Of a DNA stretch of 64,000 bases, positions 18,462-26,318 are shown one piece after another. Below the pieces are notes generated by a model. That model worked only from the letters and a program-made list of their open reading frames with translations. It searched no databases and was not told where the DNA came from. Position numbers and translations under genes: made by a program. How positions within the stretch are numbered: position 1 is the first letter of the stretch; every line of letters begins with the position of its first letter. The stretch spans positions 41,968 through 105,967 of the forward strand of contig CALUYW010000005.1 in NCBI GenBank assembly GCA_944325105.1. The letters run 5' to 3'. The stretch is from Candidatus Gastranaerophilales bacterium. GTDB taxonomy: Bacteria; Cyanobacteriota; Vampirovibrionia; Gastranaerophilales; Gastranaerophilaceae.

Positions 18462-19025
18462 GTGGATATGAAGAAGAAATTTATTGATAAAGAAATAAAA
18501 TACACAGGCAGAGAGCTTTCCCCTCACTGGATTTACAGAAATTTTAATCTGTGCGGCGATGCTATAGTATCTTTTGTTGGTGAAGTTGATGTTAAGCTTG
18601 ATGAGATGGTGGATATTGAGGATGTTATAAATATTGAACCCATATATTCAAAAAAAATGCTTAATTTTATTATTGAATGTTTTAGCGTTTCTCTATCTGA
18701 GATGGTTTGGCGTCAGAGACTTTTTGTTTCAATAATAAAAGAAACTCTTGAAAAACGAGGAATCGTTACTAAAAGATGTGGCGACGATTTGTTTTTTGAA
18801 GATAAAAAACTTTCTGTTTCAATAGCAACGGCGTCCATAACATCTTCATTGATTCATACTGCACTAAATATAATAGGTGAAGGGGCTCCCATTGAAGTCT
18901 CCTCTCTTAATGATATGGGAATTTACGACATTGATGTTTTTGCAAATGAGATAATGACATCTTTTGTTGACGAGGTAAAAAGTATTGACAATGCAAGATG
19001 TAAGGTGAGAGGGGTGATTAAATAA
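18462..19025 (+). CDS. DUF366-like protein
   Basis: 187 aa (from GTG 18462; an ATG at 18468 is equally possible). The opening KEIKYTGRELSPHWIYRNFNLCGDAIVSFVGEVDV resembles what I remember of the DUF366 family, found in archaea and scattered bacteria and biochemically uncharacterised. There are no membrane segments. It starts 14 nt after queC and is followed with a 1-nt overlap by the SPOR protein, so it belongs to the same operon. A role next to queuosine synthesis is conjecture. Confidence 0.6.
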   Translation: MDMKKKFIDKEIKYTGRELSPHWIYRNFNLCGDAIVSFVGEVDVKLDEMVDIEDVINIEPIYSKKMLNFIIECFSVSLSEMVWRQRLFVSIIKETLEKRGIVTKRCGDDLFFEDKKLSVSIATASITSSLIHTALNIIGEGAPIEVSSLNDMGIYDIDVFANEIMTSFVDEVKSIDNARCKVRGVIK

Positions 19026-19729
19026 TGAGTATGAATTCTCCTGATTACCTTACTTACAAAAAAAGTAAAATTAATCCTCAAATTGAAAAGCAAAAGCGTC
19101 TTTCAAGATTGAAGGTTGCACTGTGGATTTTTATCATAACTTTTTCAATTATTTTTGCGGTTGTAGTGCAAGTTGTAAGAAAGTACTCGGCAAGGATAGA
19201 TATTGAGTATGGCAGAAATGCTGATGTTATTGGCGGAAGTGAGTCTGTTCTTTCCGAAGGTTTTGGTTCGGATGCAAAGAAGTTAATTGATAAGCGTTTA
19301 AAACTTATTCAACTTGAAGAAAATGCGCCGAGCGAGGCAAAGATAATTTCTGATGAAAAAGAGAACAATGAAGTAATTGACCTTGAACAGTTTGCTAAAA
19401 TTAAGGACTCGGGTAATATTGAGGATGATGAGATTAATATAAAAATCGAAAACGCTTCATCTCATAAAACCGCAGAACAAAAACAGCCACAAGATAATAA
19501 TGTTGCAGTTTATTCAAAAGTGTTAATTGGTAAGTATTCTACTTTTGAAGATGCAAGAGCGGCACAGGATTCGGTGAGAGAATATAACCAAGGCACAACG
19601 CCTTTTATAAGAAAAGTCGGTGACATCTATGCTCTTCAAGTCGGTTCTTATCAGGATTTAACAACGGCAAAGCAGATAGCTTCAAAATTCAGAGCTCAGA
19701 ATTTTGATGTTTGGATTTATCAGCAGTAA
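19025..19729 (+). CDS. Membrane-anchored SPOR-domain protein
   Basis: 234 aa. Cytoplasmic basic N-terminus (about 36 residues), one transmembrane helix (VALWIFIITFSIIFAVVVQVV), a periplasmic linker rich in Asp/Glu, and a C-terminal SPOR domain (YSKVLIGKYSTFEDARAAQDSV... YALQVGSYQDLTTAKQIASKFRAQNFDVWIY). SPOR domains bind denuded glycan strands at division septa. The combination resembles FtsN-like or DedD-like division proteins, and it fits a Gram-negative-type cell. The start overlaps the upstream stop by one base. Confidence 0.85.
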   Translation: MSMNSPDYLTYKKSKINPQIEKQKRLSRLKVALWIFIITFSIIFAVVVQVVRKYSARIDIEYGRNADVIGGSESVLSEGFGSDAKKLIDKRLKLIQLEENAPSEAKIISDEKENNEVIDLEQFAKIKDSGNIEDDEINIKIENASSHKTAEQKQPQDNNVAVYSKVLIGKYSTFEDARAAQDSVREYNQGTTPFIRKVGDIYALQVGSYQDLTTAKQIASKFRAQNFDVWIYQQ

Positions 19730-19819
19730 CTAAAAACTGGCTTAACATTTCTATACTTGATTTTCTGAATTTTTATTTTATCATTAGTGTAAGATAATAT
19801 CACTTGAAAGGATGTAGAA

Positions 19820-20011
19820 ATGTCAATTGTTTGCGAAATATGCGGAAAAAAATCTATCAAAGCAGCAAAAATTTCTTTCTCTCATAAACAACATGTACAC
19901 AGACAGCTTCCTAATCTTCATACGGTAAAAGCTGAAGTTAACGGTGTTGTTAAGAGAGTACGCGCTTGCTCATCTTGTATCAGAGCAGGAAAAGTTAAAA
20001 AAGCTATATAG
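19820..20011 (+). CDS. rpmB: 50S ribosomal protein L28
   Basis: 63 aa, CEICGKKSIKAAKISFSHKQHVHRQLPNLHTV...RVRACSSCIRAGKV. It keeps the four cysteines (two CxxC pairs) of the zinc-binding form of L28. AAAGGA precedes the ATG, and a strong terminator follows. Confidence 0.94.
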   Translation: MSIVCEICGKKSIKAAKISFSHKQHVHRQLPNLHTVKAEVNGVVKRVRACSSCIRAGKVKKAI

Positions 20012-20026
20012 GATTTTAAATGTTGC

Positions 20027-20056
20027 AAAAAGACCTTTCTTTGGAGGGGTCTTTTT
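20027..20056 (+). terminator. Intrinsic terminator after rpmB
   Basis: AAAAAGACC (20027-20035) pairs with GGTCTTTTT (20048-20056), 12-nt loop, T-run in the 3' arm. Confidence 0.85.
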
Positions 20057-20113
20057 GTTTTGGCAATTTTTTTATTAAAAATGTTTTTATTAAGACATAA
20101 CAAGGAGAGAGTT

Positions 20114-20473
20114 ATGTCTGAAAATGCTATTAATTTCAGTTCACCATATTACGAAAAAGGCTTTTGGTTTGAGCCAAAAAGGATTGAGCCCGAGGATGCT
20201 GACATATGGGGCAATAGGGGATTTTTAAAGAAATATTGGGGCGAGGGCAGCTCGTCTTCGATTGATCTGTCGGGAGATTCTCTTTATCGTTTTGATAATT
20301 ATTATTCGGCTGACTACGGCGGATATGAACAAAAAGCGGCGCAAGACGGATTTAGCTACGATAATGTATTTAACTCCTTTAGGGAAAAAATTGATAAGAT
20401 AGGCGAGCAAAATTCTTCCTCATCTAGTGCAACGCCTAATTACTACGGGTATTTTGACGCGTATTTTAATTAG
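20114..20473 (+). CDS. Uncharacterised Tyr/Ser/Asn-rich protein
   Basis: 119 aa, not recognised. The start is set by AAGGAGAG 6 nt before the ATG at 20114. The protein is rich in aromatic residues (FSSPYYEKGFWFEPKRIEPEDADIW, RFDNYYSADYGGYEQ) with a run of serines near the C-terminus (NSSSSSATPNYYGYFDAYFN). It has no signal peptide or membrane segment. The N-terminus (MSENAINFSSP) resembles other signal-less Ser/Asn-rich proteins in the window. Its last 8 nt overlap convergent rex. Confidence 0.65.
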   Translation: MSENAINFSSPYYEKGFWFEPKRIEPEDADIWGNRGFLKKYWGEGSSSSIDLSGDSLYRFDNYYSADYGGYEQKAAQDGFSYDNVFNSFREKIDKIGEQNSSSSSATPNYYGYFDAYFN

Positions 20474-21086
20474 AAATTTTATATGAAAAATGCAAAAAGT
20501 TACCCATCAAATTTTCGTTCCAGACTTCAATGTCATCAGGAACTCTAAGCACTGACGGGGAAAAATTCCATATATATTTAATATTTGAATCAACAAGAAA
20601 ATCAACGGTTGACTGAGCTACGGTTCTGGGTACTGTTAAAAGTACCATTTGAACGCCCATTTTTTTGGCTAACTCAGGGAGTTTTGAGATATGAAAAACT
20701 TCTTTTTTGTTAATGGTAACACCTACTTTTAGAGGGTCGTTATCAAACAGCGCAAGGACATTTAATCCGTAGTTTAGGAAATTATCATATTTTGCAAGTG
20801 CAAGCCCTAGGTTACCTGCGCCCACTATAAAGGCGTTTTTTGGGTGTGCAAAACCAAGTGTCTTTTCGATTGATTTTTTTAAGTCACTAACAATATAGCC
20901 GACACGAGATTTGCCGCTGTTTTCCAAAAGCGAGATGTCTTTTCTTACCTGAGAGTCATCAATTTTTAGCAAGTTAGCGATTTGAACAGAGGTGATTGTT
21001 TCAATTCCCGAAGTTATAAAATCGCTTAAAATGCAGTGATACAGTGTAAGACGATTTATTGTTTTGTCTGAAATTTTTTCTTTCAT
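20466..21086 (-). CDS. rex: Redox-sensing transcriptional repressor Rex
   Basis: 206 aa. N-terminal winged helix (TSVQIANLLKIDDSQVRKDISLLENSGKSRVGY, the Rex recognition helix), then a Rossmann NAD(H)-binding domain (NAFIVGAGNLGLALAKY, LFDNDPLKVG). It senses the NADH/NAD ratio and derepresses fermentation genes when NADH is high. It lies directly downstream of adhE on the same strand, separated by a terminator, and adhE has a Rex-like site. No own promoter is clear, so partial readthrough from adhE may supply it. Confidence 0.93.
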   Translation of the reverse strand: MKEKISDKTINRLTLYHCILSDFITSGIETITSVQIANLLKIDDSQVRKDISLLENSGKSRVGYIVSDLKKSIEKTLGFAHPKNAFIVGAGNLGLALAKYDNFLNYGLNVLALFDNDPLKVGVTINKKEVFHISKLPELAKKMGVQMVLLTVPRTVAQSTVDFLVDSNIKYIWNFSPSVLRVPDDIEVWNENLMGNFLHFSYKISN

Positions 21087-21091
21087 TGTCT

Positions 21092-21126
21092 TAAAAAATG
21101 CCGGATAGTAAGAAACTATCCGGCAT
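21092..21126 (-). terminator. Intrinsic terminator between adhE and rex
   Basis: Perfect 12-bp stem: ATGCCGGATAGT (21098-21109) and ACTATCCGGCAT (21115-21126), 5-nt loop, T-run on the minus strand immediately after. It ends adhE mRNA 12 nt past the stop. Confidence 0.9.
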
Positions 21127-21137
21127 GGGTTGTTTAT

Positions 21138-23774
21138 CTAAACTTCACCGTTGTAGGCTTTGATGTACATTTCTCTAATTTCTTTCATTAGAGGATATGC
21201 AGGGTTTGCGCCTGTGCATTGGTCGTCAAATGCAAGTTCTACAAGGTTGTCTAATTTGGCGTAGAATTCTTCTTCGCTAACACCCATATCTCTTATAGAA
21301 AGCGGTATTTCAAGCTCTTTCTTAAGATTTGTGATAGCGCTTATTAACAATTCTACTTTTTCGTCATCAGAGTTTCCACCCAATCCTAAGTTGTCAGCAA
21401 CTTGAGCATATTTTGCTTTTGCGTTAGGGAACTTGTATTGAGGGAATGCTGCTTGTTTTCTTGGGCAATCGTTTGAGTTGAAACGAATTACTTGGTTTAA
21501 AAGCATAGCGTTTGCAATACCATGAGGAATGTTGAACGCTGCACCAAGTTTGTGAGCCATTGAGTGGCAAACACCCAAGAATGCGTTAGCAAAAGCCATG
21601 CCTGCAAGAGCTGAAGCGTAGTGGATTTTTTCTCTTGCAATCGGGTCGTCTTTGCCGAATTTGTAAGAACGCGGTAAGTATCTGAAGATTAACTTAGCAG
21701 CTTCAAGAGCAGGTGAGTTAGTAAAGTTAGTTGCCATTGAGCTTGCGTAAGCTTCAAGTGCGTGGCTTAGTGCGTCAATACCTGATGCTGCACAAAGTCC
21801 TTTAGGCATAGAATCAACGAAGTTAGGGTCGATAATTGCCATTTCGGGAGTTAGGGCGTAGTCAGCAAGAGGATATTTGATGTGAGTTTTATCATCAGTA
21901 ATAACCGCAAACGGTGTTACTTCTGAACCTGTACCTGATGTTGTAGGAATAGCAACCATTGTAGCTTTTTTACCAAGAGCAGGAAGGTCACAGATTCTCT
22001 TTCTGATGTCCATAAATCTCATAGCAACATCTTCAAATACTGTTTCAGGTTGTTCATACATTAACCAGATAACTTTAGCGGCATCGATAGGTGAACCGCC
22101 GCCAAGAGCGATGATTACGTCGGGTTTGTATACGTTAACCATCTGCATTGCTTCATTAATTGTAGATAGTGTCGGGTCAGGTTTAACGTCAAAGAATATT
22201 TGGAAATCAACGCCGATTTCTTCTAACACTTTTGTTACATTATAAACAGTACCTGAATCGAATAAGTATCTGTCTGTTACGATGAATGCTCTTTGTCTGC
22301 CTTTTAATTCACGAAGCGCTAAATCTGTTGCACCGCGTTTAAAGTATACTTTCGGCGGAACTTTGAACCACAACATGTTTTCTCTCCTTTCGGCTACTGT
22401 TTTGTAGTTTAATAAGTGTTTGATACCGACGTTTTCGCTGACTGCGTTGCCGCCCCAAGAACCGCAACCGATTGTTAATGTCGGGTCTAATTTGAAGTTG
22501 TAAATATCGCCGATAGCACCTTGAGATGCAGGTGAGTTGATTAAGATTCTACCTGTATGTAGTGTTTTTGCGAATTTTTCAATTCTTTCTCTTTTTCTTT
22601 CATCTGTATAAAGTACTGATGTGTGACCTGCGCCGCCTGCATCAACAAGAGTAAATGCAATATTTACGGCATCATCAAAATCACATGCTCTGTACATAGC
22701 AAGTACGGGAGAAAGTTTTTCGTGTGCGAATGGTTCATCCATTGAGTAGTCGCTAACTTCGCCGATAAGAACTTTAGCATCTTCAGGTACTTCAAAACCT
22801 GCCATTTGAGCAATTTTGTATGCGGGTTGACCAACGATAGCCGCATTTAATCTGCCTTCAGGGAACATAGTGTTTCTTAGGGCCTGTTTTTGTTCTTCGT
22901 TACAGAAGTAAGCGCCTCTGTATAAAAGTTCGTTTTTAATTTCTTCGTATACACTGTCAACAGCAATGATAGCTTGTTCTGAAGCGCAAACTACACCGTT
23001 GTCGAATGTTTTTGATAAAAGAATTGAAGATACGGCCATTTTGATATTTGCTGTTTCATCAATAATTGCAGGAGTGTTGCCGGGGCCAACGCCAAGAGCG
23101 GGTTTGCCTGATGAGTAAGCAGCTTTAACCATGCCGGGACCGCCTGTAGCTAAAATCATATCGATTTTGGGGTGGTGCATAAGTTGGTTAGAAAGTTCAA
23201 CCGTAGGTTCATCAACCCAGCCGATAATGTCTCTTGGAGCGCCTGCTGCAACTGCTGCATCAAGAACGATTTGGGCAGCTTTGATTGTTGCTTTTTTAGC
23301 TCTCGGGTGTGGTGAAAATACTATGGCGTTTCTTGTTTTCAGAGCTATTAATGATTTAAAAATTGCTGTAGCAGTCGGGTTTGTTGTAGGTACGATACCT
23401 GCTAAAACACCTATCGGTTCAGCAACTTTTTTAATACCGTTAACTTTGTCTTCTTCAATAATTCCGCAAGTTTTGCAGTTTTTGTATTTGTTGTAAATGT
23501 ATTCTGAAGCAAAGTGGTTTTTAATAACTTTATCTTCAACAATACCCATGCCTGACTCTTCGTGAGCCATTTTTGCAAGAGGAATTCTTGCTTTGTTTGC
23601 AGCTAGCGCTGCTGCTCTAAAGATTTTGTCCACTTGTTCTTGGGTGTATGTTGCATAAACTCTTTGTGCAGCTTTTGCTCTCTCAATTACTTGGTCTAAA
23701 TCTTCAGCGCTTGTAACCAATTGTCTGGGTTCTTCGTTTTGAACCTTTTCAATTTCCATGTTTTCTTGTGTCAT
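21138..23774 (-). CDS. adhE: Bifunctional aldehyde-alcohol dehydrogenase AdhE
   Basis: Reduces acetyl-CoA to acetaldehyde and then ethanol, re-oxidising NADH during fermentation. The N-terminal CoA-acylating aldehyde dehydrogenase half includes the catalytic-Cys region KTFDNGVVCASEQA. The C-terminal iron-dependent alcohol dehydrogenase half includes ALGGGSPIDAAKVIWL, PTTSGTGSEVTPFAV and the His-rich metal site FLGVCHSMAHKLGAAFNIPHGIANA. 878 aa from the ATG at 23774, which has AAGGAG at 7 nt. A second in-frame ATG at 23834 also has a good GGAGA, giving a possible 20-residue extension. Single gene, Rex-controlled by inference. Confidence 0.96.
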   Translation of the reverse strand: MTQENMEIEKVQNEEPRQLVTSAEDLDQVIERAKAAQRVYATYTQEQVDKIFRAAALAANKARIPLAKMAHEESGMGIVEDKVIKNHFASEYIYNKYKNCKTCGIIEEDKVNGIKKVAEPIGVLAGIVPTTNPTATAIFKSLIALKTRNAIVFSPHPRAKKATIKAAQIVLDAAVAAGAPRDIIGWVDEPTVELSNQLMHHPKIDMILATGGPGMVKAAYSSGKPALGVGPGNTPAIIDETANIKMAVSSILLSKTFDNGVVCASEQAIIAVDSVYEEIKNELLYRGAYFCNEEQKQALRNTMFPEGRLNAAIVGQPAYKIAQMAGFEVPEDAKVLIGEVSDYSMDEPFAHEKLSPVLAMYRACDFDDAVNIAFTLVDAGGAGHTSVLYTDERKRERIEKFAKTLHTGRILINSPASQGAIGDIYNFKLDPTLTIGCGSWGGNAVSENVGIKHLLNYKTVAERRENMLWFKVPPKVYFKRGATDLALRELKGRQRAFIVTDRYLFDSGTVYNVTKVLEEIGVDFQIFFDVKPDPTLSTINEAMQMVNVYKPDVIIALGGGSPIDAAKVIWLMYEQPETVFEDVAMRFMDIRKRICDLPALGKKATMVAIPTTSGTGSEVTPFAVITDDKTHIKYPLADYALTPEMAIIDPNFVDSMPKGLCAASGIDALSHALEAYASSMATNFTNSPALEAAKLIFRYLPRSYKFGKDDPIAREKIHYASALAGMAFANAFLGVCHSMAHKLGAAFNIPHGIANAMLLNQVIRFNSNDCPRKQAAFPQYKFPNAKAKYAQVADNLGLGGNSDDEKVELLISAITNLKKELEIPLSIRDMGVSEEEFYAKLDNLVELAFDDQCTGANPAYPLMKEIREMYIKAYNGEV

Positions 23775-23878
23775 GTTGTTCTCCTTATTACATAGCTCTT
23801 TTTGAGATTGTTCCTTTTTAAATTTGAAAAACATTTTGCTCTCCACTCTTTTGAACTTTACTTCCGGTAAAATCCATA

Positions 23879-23897
23879 TTCGTGATTTATTTCACAA
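23879..23897 (-). promoter_or_regulatory. Rex operator upstream of adhE
   Basis: Minus strand TTGTGAAATAAATCACGAA. It fits the Rex consensus TTGTGAnnnnnnTCACAA with a single mismatch and lies just downstream of the adhE -10, where it would block initiation. Confidence 0.8.
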
Positions 23898-23901
23898 TAG
23901 G

Positions 23902-23930
23902 ATTTTAAAACAAAAAAATGTAAATTGCAA
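23902..23930 (-). promoter_or_regulatory. adhE promoter
   Basis: Minus strand -35 TTGCAA (23925-23930), 17-nt spacer, -10 TAAAAT (23902-23907). The predicted start falls inside the Rex site, about 120 nt before the adhE ATG. Confidence 0.65.
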
Positions 23931-24035
23931 GTGTAATTTCTACACATTAAAAAAATTTTATATAAACTTAATATGAAGTTAACAACTCTTTACTTTGATA
24001 TTTTAAGTTTTCTGATAAAATAGCTTTGGTGAAGT

Positions 24036-25037
24036 ATGATGAATGCAATCACATTAAATGAAATATATATGATACTGGGCTTTTCGCTCTCGCTGTATTC
24101 TTGCGTTTCAAATGACGTTATACAGACTTTAGGTACATTTCTGAGTACAACGAGAGAAAAACCGGCATGGCTTATTTGGCTTTTTGCAAGTTTAGTTTTG
24201 GTCATAACTTTTATTTGGGGCTGGCATGTAAACGACGGAGATATGGCTTTTGGCAGGTTGGATAGAATTCCTTTTGCAAATCAGTTCTACTGGTGGCATA
24301 TTCTGCCTCCGATTATATTAATATTTTTAACAAAAAAGGGCATCCCTGTTGCAACTGCGTTTTTGATTTTAAGCATTTTTTCATCCGGCACAGTAATAAG
24401 TCTTATGCTTGCAAAGTCTTTCTTAGGCTATGTAATGGCATTTACAATTTCGATAATTTTATACTTTATAATCTCAAGACCTCTTGAGAAAAAATTCTTG
24501 TACACCAAGGGCAAAAAAATCTCTAAATGGTGGTATGTTACAAAGTGGAGCGCAACTGCTTACCTTTGGTCTATGTGGCTTATGCAGGATGCGGCAAATC
24601 TTTATGTTTATCTGCCAAGAAAACTTGATTTTGCGCAGATGATAGTTACTCTTGGAATTTTTGCCACTTTCCTTGGCTGGATAGTTTACAAGCGCGGCGG
24701 GGAAATTCAAAATATCGTGAAATTAAAAACGAATACTCAAGACATCCGCTCTGCAACGATAATTGATGTTACTTATGCTTCAATTCTTCTGTATTTTCAA
24801 TATGTAAATAATGTTCCAATGTCTACTACATGGGTATTTTTAGGACTACTTGCAGGCAGAGAAATTGCAATGTATAACAGGTTGAGATTTGAAACTCAGA
24901 AAAAAGTCTACAAACACGTAGTAAAAGACTTTACAAAAGCGCTGGTTGGTCTTGTTGTTTCTATGGTGGTTGTGTGTTTAATTAATCACTTTGATAAAAT
25001 AATAAAAGTTATACACACATACCTACATCTTGATTAG
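24036..25037 (+). CDS. Polytopic membrane protein, distantly PiT-transporter-like
   Basis: 333 aa with about eight hydrophobic segments (for example LIWLFASLVLVITFIWGW, ILPPIILIFLTKKGIPVATAF, FLGYVMAFTISIILYFII). Near the N-terminus SCVSNDVIQTLGTFLS resembles the NDVxNAxGT signature of inorganic phosphate transporters (PiT), and WHVNDGDMAFGRL may be the inverted-repeat counterpart. I do not recognise a named family. It could transport an anion; this is inference from a short motif. GGTGA precedes the ATG. The last 29 nt overlap the convergent Fe-S gene. Confidence 0.65.
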   Translation: MMNAITLNEIYMILGFSLSLYSCVSNDVIQTLGTFLSTTREKPAWLIWLFASLVLVITFIWGWHVNDGDMAFGRLDRIPFANQFYWWHILPPIILIFLTKKGIPVATAFLILSIFSSGTVISLMLAKSFLGYVMAFTISIILYFIISRPLEKKFLYTKGKKISKWWYVTKWSATAYLWSMWLMQDAANLYVYLPRKLDFAQMIVTLGIFATFLGWIVYKRGGEIQNIVKLKTNTQDIRSATIIDVTYASILLYFQYVNNVPMSTTWVFLGLLAGREIAMYNRLRFETQKKVYKHVVKDFTKALVGLVVSMVVVCLINHFDKIIKVIHTYLHLD

Positions 25038-26118
25038 TTCTTTTTCTTTCTTTTTGCGCGGTTTTATTTTCTATGTAGCAGTATTTATTTAAAAACTCTG
25101 CCATATCCATGGCTTTTATTTTGTTTTTATTTTTATATATATATTTACTTATAAATATTGAAAACTTTAAGCTCCAAAGGCAAGTAGGGCAAGATGTCAT
25201 GACAATATCCGAGTTTGTTTCAATTATGCCTTTTATTTTTTTGATTGCAATATTAAACGCAAGTTTTGGATGTCTGATAAAGAAATCTCCCCCAAAACCG
25301 CAGCAGTCCTGAGCGTTTTTTGCCCTTGTGTAAGTTATATTTTTGATAGATTTTAAAATATCTTCGATTTCTTTTATGTCTTTACCTGAAGATTGCATAT
25401 GGCAAGGCATATGATATGTAACTTTTAGAGGTTTTTTTGAACTCAAGGGAAGGGTTTTATAAATATCTGTGTAAAATATCAGCTTGTCTTTGTTTTTTGG
25501 ATTTTTAAACGGATAGTTTTTAACCGTATCAAAACAAGTTGCGCAGTCAAAAACGACAAGTTTGGCGTTTTCTATAATGTTTTCATTGAATTCGACCATA
25601 TTGCTGTATATATCTTCCCTGCCTTTAGTCAGATGAGGAAGCCCGCAACACTTGAAGTTTCCGTTTTTTAGTTTAAGCGCGGGGATTTTTAGCTCTTGTT
25701 TTAGCTCTTTTGAAATACAACCTTCAAAGTATAATATATCTGAATTTTTATCGTATTTAGGAGTGGTTTTAAAAAGTGAAAAGGCCCTAAGGGCTGATAT
25801 TTTAAGCTTAAATACAAAATTTGATGTTAGGATTTTTCCAATAAAAGATAATTTTCTTTCTTTAAAAAATACGCCTGTTGTGTTAACGCCTGAGGGGCAG
25901 TTTAGTTTGCATTTTTCGCAGTTTAAACATAAATCAAGACTCTGAAGAATTTTTTTGTTTAACTTTAGCTCTCCTTTTTTTAAGCCTAATATCTGCATAA
26001 GTTTGCCGCGCGCCGTTGAGTTTTCGCTTTTTATTTCTTCATAAATGGGGCATACCCCCTGACAAAGCCCGCAGCGAGAGCATTTTAAAATATTTTGTTT
26101 TACTTCTTCATCTCTCAT
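25009..26118 (-). CDS. CCG-domain iron-sulfur protein (GlcF-like)
   Basis: 369 aa. N-terminal pair of 4Fe-4S motifs, CSRCGLCQGVCPIY and CLNCEKCKLNCPSG, then two CCG (heterodisulfide-reductase-type) blocks: CCGLPHLTKGRED... CATCFDTV and CCGFGGDFFIRHPKLAFNIA... TSCPTC. This is the layout of the glycolate oxidase iron-sulfur subunit GlcF, GlpC and related electron carriers. No GlcD/E flavoprotein is adjacent, so the partner dehydrogenase is unknown. The ATG at 26118 lies six bases after a TATACT with a TTGAGC -35 at 17-nt spacing, indicating a leaderless start. Confidence 0.82.
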   Translation of the reverse strand: MRDEEVKQNILKCSRCGLCQGVCPIYEEIKSENSTARGKLMQILGLKKGELKLNKKILQSLDLCLNCEKCKLNCPSGVNTTGVFFKERKLSFIGKILTSNFVFKLKISALRAFSLFKTTPKYDKNSDILYFEGCISKELKQELKIPALKLKNGNFKCCGLPHLTKGREDIYSNMVEFNENIIENAKLVVFDCATCFDTVKNYPFKNPKNKDKLIFYTDIYKTLPLSSKKPLKVTYHMPCHMQSSGKDIKEIEDILKSIKNITYTRAKNAQDCCGFGGDFFIRHPKLAFNIAIKKIKGIIETNSDIVMTSCPTCLWSLKFSIFISKYIYKNKNKIKAMDMAEFLNKYCYIENKTAQKERKRTNQDVGMCV

Positions 26119-26124
26119 AGTTGT

Positions 26125-26153
26125 AGTATAATTCAATTATGAAACAAGCTCAA
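26125..26153 (-). promoter_or_regulatory. Leaderless promoter of the CCG Fe-S gene, overlapping a divergent -10
   Basis: Minus strand -35 TTGAGC (26148-26153), 17-nt spacer, -10 TATACT (26125-26130), then 6 nt and the ATG. On the plus strand TATAAT at 26127-26132 lies 6 nt before the ATG at 26139, so the two -10 elements overlap. Confidence 0.55.
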
Positions 26154-26309
26154 TCTGTTCTTGAATTTACTTTAATTGTTGCGTTTGTACTGATTTTTAT
26201 AAGTATATTTCTCAACAGTTTTAAATTAAAGGGGATAGAACAACAGGCGACTTTCGGCGTTAAAGATTCGGGCACAAATACTGTTGTTGTGCCGCCTATG
26301 ACGCCATAA
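26139..26309 (+). CDS. Prepilin-like 56-aa single-pass protein
   Basis: 56 aa. The N-terminus QAQSVLEFTLIVAFVLIFISIFLN looks like a class III (Flp/TadE-type) prepilin: a short leader, possible cleavage at A4/Q5, Glu at +5 and an aromatic at +6, then a hydrophobic helix. The short polar tail (KLKGIEQQATFGVKDSG...VVPPMTP) would be outside. No other pilus gene is close; the next gene is a dehydrogenase 9 nt downstream. Coding status rests on the prepilin-like N-terminus and the tight spacing. Confidence 0.6.
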   Translation: MKQAQSVLEFTLIVAFVLIFISIFLNSFKLKGIEQQATFGVKDSGTNTVVVPPMTP

Positions 26310-26318
26310 GGGGGATGA

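Noticed and set aside
20060..20113. Upstream in-frame start for the gene at 20114
   Set aside because: The extension lies next to the rpmB terminator and has no ribosome-binding site, while ATG 20114 has AAGGAGAG.
26104..26138. A full -35/-10 promoter for the prepilin-like ORF
   Set aside because: The TATAAT is good, but the -35 position (TTCTTC) is poor, so only the -10 is claimed.
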